Origin: Paraclostridium bifermentans
GTDB taxonomy: Bacteria > Bacillota > Clostridia > Peptostreptococcales > Peptostreptococcaceae
Direction of reading: 5' to 3'
Length of the DNA: 64,000 nt
Assembly (NCBI RefSeq): GCF_019916025.1
Contig: NZ_CP079737.1
Location: forward strand, 1,178,001 to 1,242,000
The notes under the pieces are model-generated. The model was not told the DNA's origin and searched no databases. It saw only the letters and a program-made list of their open reading frames with translations. The position numbers and the translations under genes were made by a program. Positions 18,371-26,423 of this stretch are shown in pieces; within the stretch, counting starts at the first letter, position 1, and each line of letters begins with the position of its first letter.

Positions 18371-18922
18371 ATGACTGAAAAAGAAAAAATGTTAAAAGGT
18401 GATGCATATAGTGCATCTGATCCAGAGCTAGTAAAAGATAGGCAACAGGCTAGGATCTTAACAAGATTATATAATCAAACTATAGAGACTGATGATTATA
18501 CAAAATCTGAAATTTTGAAAAAATTACTTGGATCTACAGGTGAAAATGTATATATAGAACCAAGTTTTAAATGTGATTATGGTTATAATATACATTTAGG
18601 CGAAAATTTTTATGCTAATTTTGATTGTATAATGCTAGATGTGTGTGAAATTAAAATTGGTAAAAATGCCATGTTAGCTCCAAATGTTCAAATATATACG
18701 GCATATCATCCAATAGATCCTAAATTAAGAATTTCTGGAATCGAATATGGATCTCCAGTAACAATAGGAGATAATGTGTGGATAGGTGGCGGTTCCATAA
18801 TAAATCCTGGAGTAAATATAGGTGATAATGTTGTTATAGGATCTGGTAGTGTTGTTACAAAAGATATACCATCTAATTGTGTAGCGGTAGGTAATCCATG
18901 CAAGGTAATTAAACATATTTAA
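18371..18922 (+). CDS. maa: Maltose O-acetyltransferase family protein
   Basis: A 183-residue left-handed beta-helix acetyltransferase. The Maa N-terminal domain (KMLKGDAYSASDPELVKDRQQARILTRLYN) is followed by hexapeptide repeats. The catalytic His lies in YTAYHPID, and the C-terminal turns are IGDNVWIGGGSIINPGV and VVTKDIPSNCVAVGNP. The family transfers acetyl from acetyl-CoA to maltose or glucose, often as a detoxification step when sugars accumulate. Last gene of the mal block, 14 bases after the glucosidase, RBS AAGGGG. Confidence 0.9.
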   Translation: MTEKEKMLKGDAYSASDPELVKDRQQARILTRLYNQTIETDDYTKSEILKKLLGSTGENVYIEPSFKCDYGYNIHLGENFYANFDCIMLDVCEIKIGKNAMLAPNVQIYTAYHPIDPKLRISGIEYGSPVTIGDNVWIGGGSIINPGVNIGDNVVIGSGSVVTKDIPSNCVAVGNPCKVIKHI

Positions 18923-18924
18923 AT

Positions 18925-19071
18925 AAAAAATTCGCTTCGCTTGAGCGACTACGTCTGCGAACCACTTTATGTCGCTCAAATTCCATGTCGTCAACGGCCA
19001 CTCGGCAAGCTCGTGTCCCGTTACTCAAACGACTCTGTCCGTTGCTCAAAATTTCATTAAGCGTAAAAAAT
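18925..19071. repeat. GC-rich dispersed intergenic repeat, copy A
   Basis: Much richer in G+C than its surroundings. It shares AAAAAATTCGCTTCGCT, GTCCGTTGCTCAAAAT and TTAAGCGTAAAAAAT, in the same order, with copy B at 31006-31151. Internal stem GAGCGAC with GTCGCTC. It sits just after a stop codon and ends at a terminator. Confidence 0.75.
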
Positions 19072-19100
19072 GGCTATCTTATGAGATGGCCATTTAATTT
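19068..19100. terminator. Bidirectional terminator between maa and tetR-type gene
   Basis: AAATGGC-TATCT (19068-19079) pairs with AGATG-GCCATTT (19084-19095), with T-rich flank on the plus strand and A-run (T on minus) on the other side. Confidence 0.75.
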
Positions 19101-19684
19101 TTTAAAACTGAATTAGAAACAGAAATTATAAGGTTAGATGTTATACAGGCTAATTCATAAGGTGTTTCAATCATCCCATCTTCAAGCCACTTAGATATAA
19201 TTCCAATATGAATAGATGTTGCTGTTTCAATTAAATATTTTATAGGAATACAAAATGCATCTGGAGTTTTTATTATAGATATTTTTTTTATCAATTCTTC
19301 AATTAAGCTTTTAAATTTCAATTGAAAATTTAAGTCTCCATTTCCGCCTAGTATAACTTTTACAAAATCAGAGTTTTTACCTATGCACTCATAAACACAG
19401 TTTAAAAAAGGAATTATAGTATGTGCATCCTGTATAGGTAAAGATTGTAGATTAAAAGTTTTAAGTGCATTATCTAACACTTCTCTTATTTCGTTTAATA
19501 TATCATTTTGGATTTGCTCTAATAAATCATATTTATCCATGTAATGGAGGTAAAAAGTAGCTCTATTAATATTAGCTCTGTCAGTAATATCTTTTATAGT
19601 AATTTTATCAAATGGTTTTTCTTTCATTAAAACTGTTAGAGATTCTTTAATTACACTTCTAGTTTTTAAAATTCTTCTATCCAT
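19094..19684 (-). CDS. TetR/AcrR-family transcriptional regulator
   Basis: A 196-residue regulator with a TetR N-terminal HTH (ITIKDITDRANINRATFYLHYMDKYDLL) and an all-helical C-terminal ligand domain. RBS AAGGAG before the ATG. It is divergent from a two-gene ABC-2 exporter, with a perfect 23-base palindrome in the 155-base gap, so it probably represses the exporter and releases it when an exported compound binds. No specific drug class can be named. Confidence 0.9.
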   Translation of the reverse strand: MDRRILKTRSVIKESLTVLMKEKPFDKITIKDITDRANINRATFYLHYMDKYDLLEQIQNDILNEIREVLDNALKTFNLQSLPIQDAHTIIPFLNCVYECIGKNSDFVKVILGGNGDLNFQLKFKSLIEELIKKISIIKTPDAFCIPIKYLIETATSIHIGIISKWLEDGMIETPYELACITSNLIISVSNSVLKN

Positions 19685-19763
19685 AATACAACTCCTTATC
19701 TAAATATAATCAACAAAATCATGAAATGTGTTTAATAATAAACATATCAGGACTTTTTAATTA

Positions 19764-19791
19764 TTGTTATATATTATGACTTAATTATAAT
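19764..19791 (+). promoter_or_regulatory. Promoter of ABC exporter operon
   Basis: -35 TTGTTA (19764-19769), 16-base spacer, -10 TATAAT (19786-19791). An overlapping TATAAT at 19792-19797 is an alternative -10. Confidence 0.55.
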
Positions 19792-19804
19792 TATAATATA
19801 AGGA

Positions 19805-19827
19805 TTAATCAACACTGTGTTGATTAA
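19805..19827 (+). promoter_or_regulatory. Perfect 23-base palindromic TetR operator
   Basis: TTAATCAACAC, central T, then GTGTTGATTAA. It lies just downstream of the predicted start and just before the SD (AAAGGAGG) of the ABC gene, a classical repressor position. Confidence 0.8.
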
Positions 19828-19839
19828 AAGGAGGTTAAC

Positions 19840-20556
19840 ATGAGTATTGTTAAAGTAAAAAATATTACTAAGGAAATTTCTAAAATTAAAATTCTTGATA
19901 ATATAAGTTTAGAAATTGAAGAGGGAGAAATATTAGGATTAATAGGACCATCTGGGTCTGGAAAGAGTACATTTATAAAATCTATTATAGGTATGGAAAA
20001 AATTAGTCATGGAGAAGTTTTAATTTTAGGGAAGAAAATACCAAATAGAAATATACTACAAGATATTGGATATATGGCCCAATCAGATGCATTATATGAG
20101 GATTTAACTGGTAAAGAAAACTTAGAATTTTTTGCTAAAATATTTTCAATAAATAAGTATGAGGTAATCAAAAGAATTGAATATGTATCAGATTTAGTTA
20201 ATATGCAAAGTGATCTAAATAAAAAGGTCAAATACTATTCAGGAGGAATGAAAAGAAGGTTATCACTAGCTATATCGTTAATACAAGATCCAAAGGTATT
20301 AATACTAGATGAACCTACTGTAGGAATTGATCCTAAGCTTAGACTTAGTATTTGGAATGAGCTAAATAAATTAAAATTAAAGGGTAAATCGATAATAATT
20401 ACAACTCACGTAATGGATGAAGCTCAAAGATGTGATAAGTTAGCATTAATAAGAAAGGGAAAAATTATAGCAAAGGGAACGCCTAATAAATTAAAAGATG
20501 AATTTAAAGTAGAAACTATTGAAGATATATTTTTAAAAATAGGAGGTGAAATTTAA
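19840..20556 (+). CDS. ABC transporter ATP-binding protein (ABC-2 type exporter)
   Basis: A 238-residue ATPase with RBS AAAAGGAGG. Walker A GPSGSGKST, Q-loop region MAQSD, signature YSGGMKRRLSLA, Walker B VLILDEPTVGID and H-loop TTHVMDEA. This set is typical of ABC-2 drug or lipid exporters. It overlaps the permease start by one base (TAATG), so the two are translationally coupled. Controlled by the divergent TetR regulator. Confidence 0.95.
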   Translation: MSIVKVKNITKEISKIKILDNISLEIEEGEILGLIGPSGSGKSTFIKSIIGMEKISHGEVLILGKKIPNRNILQDIGYMAQSDALYEDLTGKENLEFFAKIFSINKYEVIKRIEYVSDLVNMQSDLNKKVKYYSGGMKRRLSLAISLIQDPKVLILDEPTVGIDPKLRLSIWNELNKLKLKGKSIIITTHVMDEAQRCDKLALIRKGKIIAKGTPNKLKDEFKVETIEDIFLKIGGEI

Positions 20557-21623
20557 TGAGGATAAAAGCTATTATAATAAGAATAATAAAACAAACAATT
20601 CATGATAAAAGGACGCTAGCACTTATGATGGTTGCGCCCATGATTGTTATGACTTTAGTTTATTTCTTATTTAACTCTAATGAAGAAAATTTATTAAATG
20701 TAGGTGTTTACAAAACATCATCAGAGTTTAATGAATCACTTAAAGATGCAGATCTTAATATAAAAGAATACAACAATAAAAGTGATATTAAAGATAAAAT
20801 AACAAATCAAAATCTAGATGCGTTTATAGTTGAAAATAATAATGTATTAGAAATAACATATGAAAATAGCTCACCAATAAATACAAAAGAAATTGAAGCA
20901 AAAGTACAATCAACAATTTTAAAAGATGAATTTTTAAAGATTTCTTCAAAAATTGATAAAAATATTGGTCAAAATAATAAAATGTCAATAAAATCAAGTT
21001 ATTTATACTTAGATAAAGACTTAACTTATTTTGATACTTTAAGCCCTATTCTTATTGGATTTTTTGTATTTTTCTTTGTATTTCTAGTTTCAGGAATATC
21101 ATTATTAAAAGAAAGAACAACAGGTACATTAGATAGACTTTTATCTACTCCTATAAAAAGAAGTGAAATTGTATTAGGATACTTAGTTGGATATGGTATA
21201 TTTGCTGTGGTGCAGACTTTATTAATAGTGTTATTTTCTATTTATATATTAGATATAACGATAGAAGGTAGTATATTGTTGGTAGTTATAGTAAATATAC
21301 TAATTTCGCTTGTAGCATTATCACTAGGACTCCTTTTATCTACATTTGCTAATTCAGAGTCTCAAATTATGCAGTTTATACCTATAATAATAGTTCCTCA
21401 GATATTTTTTACAGGTCTAATACCTATAGAAAGTATGAGTATATGGTTACAAAATATAGCAAAAGTAATGCCATTATACTATGGTGCGAGCGCTTTGAGT
21501 GGAATATTTATAAAAGGTTTTGATTTTTACAATATAGCTAATTATTGTATTATTTTAATAATATTTATAATAGTTTTATATGCTTTTAACATACTTGGAT
21601 TAAAGAGATATAGAAAAATATAG
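20556..21623 (+). CDS. ABC-2 type permease
   Basis: A 355-residue membrane subunit. One N-terminal TM (TLALMMVAPMIVMTLVYFLF), a ~130-residue extracytoplasmic loop, then five TM segments from about residue 165. Motifs fit ABC-2 permeases (LLKERTTGTLDRLLSTPIKRSEIVLGYLVGY; IPIIIVPQIFFTGLIPIESM). It forms an exporter with the preceding ATPase. Substrate unknown; the TetR context suggests a toxic or antimicrobial compound. Confidence 0.93.
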   Translation: MRIKAIIIRIIKQTIHDKRTLALMMVAPMIVMTLVYFLFNSNEENLLNVGVYKTSSEFNESLKDADLNIKEYNNKSDIKDKITNQNLDAFIVENNNVLEITYENSSPINTKEIEAKVQSTILKDEFLKISSKIDKNIGQNNKMSIKSSYLYLDKDLTYFDTLSPILIGFFVFFFVFLVSGISLLKERTTGTLDRLLSTPIKRSEIVLGYLVGYGIFAVVQTLLIVLFSIYILDITIEGSILLVVIVNILISLVALSLGLLLSTFANSESQIMQFIPIIIVPQIFFTGLIPIESMSIWLQNIAKVMPLYYGASALSGIFIKGFDFYNIANYCIILIIFIIVLYAFNILGLKRYRKI

Positions 21624-21640
21624 TAATAAAGTATAACTTT

Positions 21641-21678
21641 CCACATATAAAAACTAATAAAGAAGTTTTTATATGTGG
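21641..21678 (+). promoter_or_regulatory. 15-bp hairpin touching the ribosome binding site of the next gene
   Basis: CCACATATAAAAACT (21641-21655) pairs perfectly with 21664-21678. The last stem bases are the first bases of the SD GGAGGGG (21677-21683) of the GNAT-like gene. There is no T-run after it, so it may limit translation rather than end transcription, although partial termination of the ABC operon is also possible. Confidence 0.6.
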
Positions 21679-21685
21679 AGGGGTT

Positions 21686-22366
21686 ATGGAAGATTTATTA
21701 CATAAAATAGATGAAATGAAATTGAACTTAAAATCTAAAGATATTAAATCTATAAAAAAAAGTAAATTAAAGACTATATCCACAAAAGAAATAAATAAAG
21801 AAAACAAACAAATTATTACTACTTATAATTATTATGTAAAACTTATTAAAAAGTTAAAAAAATATTTAAAAACAGAAGAAGATATAATATTTGAAGTTAA
21901 CAATGATAAATTAAATCGAATAGTCTGTTTGATAATAAAATTAAGCAAAAATGATATGGAGATTTTTATGCCTATAGATATAAGATTATTTATAGGTGAT
22001 TCTAAAGATACGTATATGGATTGTAGTTATTATAATTTAGAAGAAGGCGGAGTTCTTTATATAAAAGAATTTACATCTGGGAAACCAAATCATGGATATG
22101 GAAAGATAATATTAGAAAATTTAGATTATATAATAAATAAGATAAATACAAAATTAGACCTATATAATCATTATTTTGAAGACTACAAATTTAATTATAT
22201 AAAAAAGATAGAAGGTATAGCGATACCTTCTAAAAGTATAATAACACAAGAATCTTTAAATAAACTTTATAGGAAGTATGGATTTGAAGTTGATGAAAAA
22301 AATAATATGAGCATGATAAAGATTATTGAAAGTCAAGAAATTGCATACAATCAGAATATGAATTAA
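21686..22366 (+). CDS. GNAT-like acetyltransferase domain protein (tentative)
   Basis: A 226-residue protein, ATG 21686 with RBS GGAGGGG. The N-terminal ~60 residues are lysine-rich and helical. The C-terminal part looks like a GNAT fold: NHGYGKIILENLDYIINKI resembles the acetyl-CoA-binding R/Q-x-x-G-x-G/A helix, and ESLNKLYRKYGFEV matches the common C-terminal Y-x-K-x-GF motif. No close family recognised. The substrate is unknown. It follows the ABC exporter by 62 bases but is separated by a hairpin. Confidence 0.6.
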   Translation: MEDLLHKIDEMKLNLKSKDIKSIKKSKLKTISTKEINKENKQIITTYNYYVKLIKKLKKYLKTEEDIIFEVNNDKLNRIVCLIIKLSKNDMEIFMPIDIRLFIGDSKDTYMDCSYYNLEEGGVLYIKEFTSGKPNHGYGKIILENLDYIINKINTKLDLYNHYFEDYKFNYIKKIEGIAIPSKSIITQESLNKLYRKYGFEVDEKNNMSMIKIIESQEIAYNQNMN

Positions 22367-22420
22367 GTTTTTGGTTAAATTAAATTATGAAATATACTTA
22401 TCATCGAGGAGGATTTTACT

Positions 22421-22588
22421 ATGAAAAATAATAAAAATAGACATAAAGATAGACCAAAAACAAATGCAGAAAAAAGAAAAGTTTTATTTGAACATGGGTC
22501 TGAAATTGGAATAGTAGATGGTAAAAAAATAGGGGCTAGAAACTCAGGGTCAAGTAAAACTAAAGATGAAAAATTATATGATAAATAG
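22421..22588 (+). CDS. Small hypothetical protein, 55 aa, basic
   Basis: A 55-residue frame from ATG 22421 to TAG 22588 with a strong GAGGAGG RBS. Hydrophilic and basic: NRHKDRPKTNAEKRK, then VLFEHGSEIGIVDGKKIGARNSGSS. The Gly-rich end might bind nucleic acid, but it does not match small acid-soluble spore proteins that I know. Terminator directly after. Function unknown. Confidence 0.6.
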   Translation: MKNNKNRHKDRPKTNAEKRKVLFEHGSEIGIVDGKKIGARNSGSSKTKDEKLYDK

Positions 22589-22605
22589 AAAAAAGGAACG
22601 TATTA

Positions 22606-22638
22606 AAAAAGTACAATGCAAATGCATTGTACTTTTTT
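22606..22638 (+). terminator. Terminator after 55-aa gene
   Basis: AAAAAGTACAATGCA pairs across an AA loop with TGCATTGTACTTTTT. Confidence 0.85.
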
Positions 22639-22738
22639 AATTTAGAGAACTTATAAAATAGGAAAGTTAATATGTTATATTAACATATTTTTTAAAAGTA
22701 TCATAATATATAAAGGATAGAATAGAAGGGGGAATAGT

Positions 22739-23152
22739 ATGAATATTGATAGCTACTATAGAGATAAAGAAAAAAATAATAAAAAGGTAAAAATAAAATC
22801 AGTATATGCAGACGAATTTGTAGTTGTTGGAAGAGACGGTTATTTATATGCAACAGGTGAAAAGGGAAATAAAAAAGGTATATTTATTATTAATATAAAT
22901 GACAATGGAAAGGCAAAAATAAAGTTAGAAGATGGACCTTATATAAGATTGGATAATAAAAATTTTCTGATTGCAGATACAGATAAAGAAGGAGCAACTA
23001 AATTTGATGTGTATAAAACTGATAGTAAAGAGTATGTTTTAAAAGCACCAAATGGATATTATGTAAGGGTTAGAGAAGATGATTATAAATTAGCGGCTAA
23101 GGCAGAAGGTACAGGGGAAAAAACAAAATTTAAATTTAAAGAAGTTGACTAG
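22739..23152 (+). CDS. Beta-trefoil / fascin-like domain protein
   Basis: A 137-residue cytosolic protein with RBS AGAAGGGGG. It has three similar stretches of the fascin or beta-trefoil type: VGRDGYLYATGEKGNKKGIFIIN, LEDGPYIRLDNKNFLIADTDKEGATKFDVY and APNGYYVRVREDDYKLAAKAEGTGEKTKFKF. In eukaryotes such folds crosslink actin; in bacteria they often bind sugars or act as structural modules. No signal peptide. The next gene follows by ~20 bases and is likely co-transcribed. Confidence 0.7.
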   Translation: MNIDSYYRDKEKNNKKVKIKSVYADEFVVVGRDGYLYATGEKGNKKGIFIININDNGKAKIKLEDGPYIRLDNKNFLIADTDKEGATKFDVYKTDSKEYVLKAPNGYYVRVREDDYKLAAKAEGTGEKTKFKFKEVD

Positions 23153-23174
23153 CTCTTTTTAAGGAGGAATTTTG

Positions 23175-23450
23175 ATGAAGTATGCAAATTATAAATTTGG
23201 AAATATAGTTGATATAAGTGATATCAAGGGTCAACCATATAAGTTTATAACAATAGCTACAAATCCAAAAGATATATATACATTCACTAAGCTTATTTAT
23301 AGTGATCAGACATTAATTGTTGATTGTGAATATAATGAAATAAGCATAGATGATTTAGAGATAGGTGATAAAATCGTAGCTTTTCATTCTAATGTAATGA
23401 CTATGAGTATACCACCACAAACTCAAGTTTATATAATAGAAGTGAAATAA
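23175..23450 (+). CDS. Hypothetical protein, 91 aa
   Basis: I chose ATG 23175, with AAGGAGG eight bases upstream; the TTG at 23172 is a less likely start. Alternating hydrophobic pattern suggests a small beta-barrel (VDISDIKGQPYKFITIATNP ... LEIGDKIVAFHSNVMTMSIPPQTQVYIIEVK), with an OB- or Hint-like look, but no family is recognised. It follows the beta-trefoil gene closely. Confidence 0.65.
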   Translation: MKYANYKFGNIVDISDIKGQPYKFITIATNPKDIYTFTKLIYSDQTLIVDCEYNEISIDDLEIGDKIVAFHSNVMTMSIPPQTQVYIIEVK

Positions 23451-23455
23451 TAAAT

Positions 23456-23491
23456 AAAAGCTGTATAACATAAAAGTTATACAGCTTTTAT
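23456..23491. terminator. Bidirectional terminator
   Basis: AAAAGCTGTATAAC (23456-23469) with its complement (23476-23489), T-runs on both strands. It serves the convergent 91-aa and TSUP genes. Confidence 0.85.
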
Positions 23492-23494
23492 TTA

Positions 23495-24244
23495 TTAAAA
23501 TGCTTGGTAAAGAAGTTTTATAGCCACAGCTACAGCCATAAATAAAAAAATTGGTTTTATTAGTTGAGATCCTTTATTTATAGCTACTTTAGCGCCTATA
23601 TATCCACCTAATACCATAGAAATAGCATAAAAAATTGCTACTTTGTAAAGTATTTGACCACTAAACATAAATAATATAAGTGCTGTGAAATTACTTGTGA
23701 AATTTAAAATTTTAGTATTTGCAGATGCATGTAAAAAATCAAAACCATAAATTTTTATAAAAGCAAATGTTAGAAAGGTACCTGTGCCAGGTCCAAAAAA
23801 ACCATCATAAAAACCTAAAGCAAAAGCCATAATAATTCCTTTTTTTATGTTTTCTTTACTAAGGTTTTCGAATTTATCTTCCTTACCTAAATCCTTCTTT
23901 AAATATGTATATAGTGCAACTATTAGTATCATAAGAAAAACTAAAATATTTAAAATATTTTCACTTATAGATAAAACACATTTAACACCTAGGAGACATC
24001 CTAAAATTGTAAATGGAATTAATTTTTTTAATAACTCGATATTAGATTTACCTGACTTTGAATACTTATATGCACTAGAAAAACAACCAAAAGCGCCTGC
24101 AAACTTATTAGTGCCAAGAGCTAAATGAGGGGGAAGACCTGCCATTAATAAAACGGGCATACTTATTAACCCACCACCACCGGCTATTGAATCAACGAAA
24201 GCAGCTAAAAAACCACCAAGACAAAGAAATAAAATTGTAAGCAT
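23495..24244 (-). CDS. TSUP (TauE/SafE) family permease
   Basis: A 249-residue protein of seven to eight TM segments with the classic family motifs GGFLAAFVDSIAGGGGLISMPVLLMAGLPPHLALGTNK in the first half and GFYDGFFGPGTGTFL in the second. RBS GGAGG before the ATG. The family exports or imports small organic or sulfur anions; the substrate is unknown here. It is closer to the standard YfcA-like type than the larger TSUP protein at 2494-3384. Confidence 0.92.
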   Translation of the reverse strand: MLTILFLCLGGFLAAFVDSIAGGGGLISMPVLLMAGLPPHLALGTNKFAGAFGCFSSAYKYSKSGKSNIELLKKLIPFTILGCLLGVKCVLSISENILNILVFLMILIVALYTYLKKDLGKEDKFENLSKENIKKGIIMAFALGFYDGFFGPGTGTFLTFAFIKIYGFDFLHASANTKILNFTSNFTALILFMFSGQILYKVAIFYAISMVLGGYIGAKVAINKGSQLIKPIFLFMAVAVAIKLLYQAF

Positions 24245-24396
24245 AATTCCTCCAACAGTAAAATTTATTTACAATTATTATAATATAAAAGAAATACAAA
24301 TGTAATTAGCATGATTAATATTAAATCACAATCATATTAATCAAATAGAGCTCATATATTTTACTAAGGTATAATATATGGTAAAGGGGAGTGATT

Positions 24397-25734
24397 ATGA
24401 TGGCTAGAGATATAGTTATAGATTTCTTAACAAAACTATCTATAGATATAGAAAATAAAGCAGATGTAGATGTAAGCTATAGCCAGCAAAGAGATTACTT
24501 TTCTAGTGGTAAAATATTAGGGCAACCCATATATTATGTATTTAAATATTTTAGGAAAGAAGAACAATTAGGATTATACATAGAGTCAAGAGATGCAGAA
24601 GGGGCCCAATTTTTAAAAGATATTTACTATGAAAAAAATGAATTCATATCAAGAAAAGTAGGATATGAACTTGGTATAAGTGAAAGAAAGCAAAATAAAG
24701 ACTGGGTTAGAATGGGATTTGAAATAGATGTTGACAATTTCAATGAACTTATGGAGTATAGAAAATTATATCTTCATACATTTTTAAAGTTTAAATCAGC
24801 AATAGAAAAAATAGTAGAAAAATATGTAGATGCAATATTCAATTTTGCAGGAAATTTTGGATATACAAAAACGGAACTATTAAGGGAAGTTTTTATGGAA
24901 GAAGAAGTTTTAGATGATATAATTTTCAATTTAGATTTTAAAAAAAATATAATATTGCAAGGACCTTCAGGTGTTGGAAAAACATTTATAGCAAAGCGAA
25001 TTTGTTATTTTCATCAAGGTAACAGAGATAATTCAAATATAGAAATGGTTCAGTTTCATGAAAATTATACCTATGAAGAATTTGTAAGAGGATATAAAAA
25101 GGGAAAAAGTGGAGAAGATTACATAAAAAATGGAGTATTTTATGATTTTATAAAAAGAGCTCAGTCTTATCCAGAGCATAAGCATTATTTTATAATAGAT
25201 GAAATAAACCGAGTTGATGTTAATAAAGTATTTGGAGAAATAAATTCTATAATTGAAAATAATAAAAGAGGAAAGGAGAACTCTATAAAACTTATTTATA
25301 GCGAGAGCGATGAGAGTTTTTATATTCCAGACAATGTTTATATAATAGGGACACTAAATACTTCTGATAAAAATTTAAAAGATATAGACTACCCACTTAG
25401 AAGAAGGTTTGGGTTTATAGATATAGAACCTGTCTTTGAAAATATAGACTTTAGAAACTATCTTGGAGAATGCTTAGGGGTAGAGATGGCAGACCAAGTA
25501 GTTTGCAGTATGAGTAAATTGAATAAAATAATAGAGGAAGATGATAACCTAGGTAAGAATTATAAAATTGGTCAAAGTTATTTTATGATATCTAGTAAAA
25601 TTGATGAATATATAGTGGACAGTTGGTATAGGCAAGTAATAAAAAGAGATATAGAACCTTTAATAAGAAGCTGTATGATAGATAAAGAAAAAAGCTATAT
25701 AAATGATATAATTAAAAAATTAGTTGATGGTTAA
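24397..25734 (+). CDS. McrB-type AAA+ ATPase, no McrC partner
   Basis: A 445-residue protein; AGGGGAG (24385-24391) favours ATG 24397 or 24400 over GTG 24391. The N-terminal ~160 residues resemble the DUF3578/MrcB N-terminal type (DFLTKLSIDIE..., QPIYYVFKYFR). The AAA+ core follows: Walker A GPSGVGKTF, then FHENYTYEEFVRGY, Walker B FIIDEINRVDVNKVFGE, and sensor NTSDKNLKDIDYPLRRRFGF. This is the McrB GTPase layout of modification-dependent restriction, but no McrC nuclease or other restriction gene adjoins. It may be a solitary descendant or partner with a distant McrC. Confidence 0.85.
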   Translation: MMARDIVIDFLTKLSIDIENKADVDVSYSQQRDYFSSGKILGQPIYYVFKYFRKEEQLGLYIESRDAEGAQFLKDIYYEKNEFISRKVGYELGISERKQNKDWVRMGFEIDVDNFNELMEYRKLYLHTFLKFKSAIEKIVEKYVDAIFNFAGNFGYTKTELLREVFMEEEVLDDIIFNLDFKKNIILQGPSGVGKTFIAKRICYFHQGNRDNSNIEMVQFHENYTYEEFVRGYKKGKSGEDYIKNGVFYDFIKRAQSYPEHKHYFIIDEINRVDVNKVFGEINSIIENNKRGKENSIKLIYSESDESFYIPDNVYIIGTLNTSDKNLKDIDYPLRRRFGFIDIEPVFENIDFRNYLGECLGVEMADQVVCSMSKLNKIIEEDDNLGKNYKIGQSYFMISSKIDEYIVDSWYRQVIKRDIEPLIRSCMIDKEKSYINDIIKKLVDG

Positions 25735-25772
25735 AAAATCCCTTATATGATAAATATCAGGGATTTTTTATT
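25735..25772 (+). terminator. Terminator after McrB-like gene
   Basis: AAAATCCCT-ATAT pairs with ATAT-AGGGATTTT, followed by a T-run. Confidence 0.8.
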
Positions 25773-25825
25773 TTATATAGTAAGTTATAATATATTACAG
25801 GAATATAAAAAAAGGAGAGTTTGTT

Positions 25826-26338
25826 ATGAGTGGAAGTGAAAGAAGAGAAAAAATCATAGAAATTTTGAAAAATTCATCAAAACCAGTGAGTGGATCTTAT
25901 TTATCTAAAACTTTAGATGTCAGTAGACAACTTATAGTTTCTGATGTTGCATTAATAAGAGCTACAGGTATAAATATTGTATCAACTCCCAAGGGATATA
26001 TATTAAATGAAGAAGTATGTGAAAGTAGTTTGATAAAGACAATAGCATGTAAACACTCTAAAGAATTTATTGAAGATGAATTGAATATAATTGTAGATGA
26101 AGGAGCAACTGTTTTAAATGTTATAGTAGAGCATAGTGTATATGGGCAGTTGACGGGAAATCTGCATGTATCATCTAGACGAGATATACGAGAATTTATG
26201 AAAAAATTAGGCGAAGATACAACTAATCCGTTATCACAATTAACTGATGGAGTTCATCTTCATACTATCAAATGTGAAAATGAGGAAGTTCTAGATAGTG
26301 TAATAAAAGCATTAAAAGAAAAAGATTATTTGTTATAG
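25826..26338 (+). CDS. niaR: NiaR niacin-responsive repressor (HTH + 3H domain)
   Basis: A 170-residue regulator with RBS AAAGGAGAG. N-terminal winged HTH (ILKNSSKPVSGSYLSKTLDVSRQLIVSDVALIR), then a 3H domain with its conserved histidines (CKHSKEF, VEHSVYG, DGVHLHTI), which bind a metal and nicotinic acid. It represses niacin uptake and NAD synthesis genes. The adjacent niaX has a matching operator, which supports the assignment. Confidence 0.93.
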   Translation: MSGSERREKIIEILKNSSKPVSGSYLSKTLDVSRQLIVSDVALIRATGINIVSTPKGYILNEEVCESSLIKTIACKHSKEFIEDELNIIVDEGATVLNVIVEHSVYGQLTGNLHVSSRRDIREFMKKLGEDTTNPLSQLTDGVHLHTIKCENEEVLDSVIKALKEKDYLL

Positions 26339-26340
26339 AG

Positions 26341-26369
26341 TTGACAAAAAAATGATATGACTATACACT
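26341..26369 (+). promoter_or_regulatory. Promoter of niaX
   Basis: -35 TTGACA (26341-26346), 17-base spacer, -10 TACACT (26364-26369). It begins three bases after the niaR stop. Confidence 0.6.
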
Positions 26370-26378
26370 TATAATGAC

Positions 26379-26394
26379 AGGTGTAAAGACACCT
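26379..26394 (+). promoter_or_regulatory. NiaR operator
   Basis: AGGTGT-AAAG-ACACCT, an inverted repeat like published NiaR sites, located at the predicted transcription start of niaX. Confidence 0.8.
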
Positions 26395-26423
26395 ATAATT
26401 ACATATGTATAGGGGGATTTTTT

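Noticed and set aside
18725-18994. Minus-strand 89-codon open frame across maa end and the GC-rich repeat
   Set aside because: No RBS, antisense to a clear acetyltransferase gene, and part of it is just translation of the dispersed repeat.
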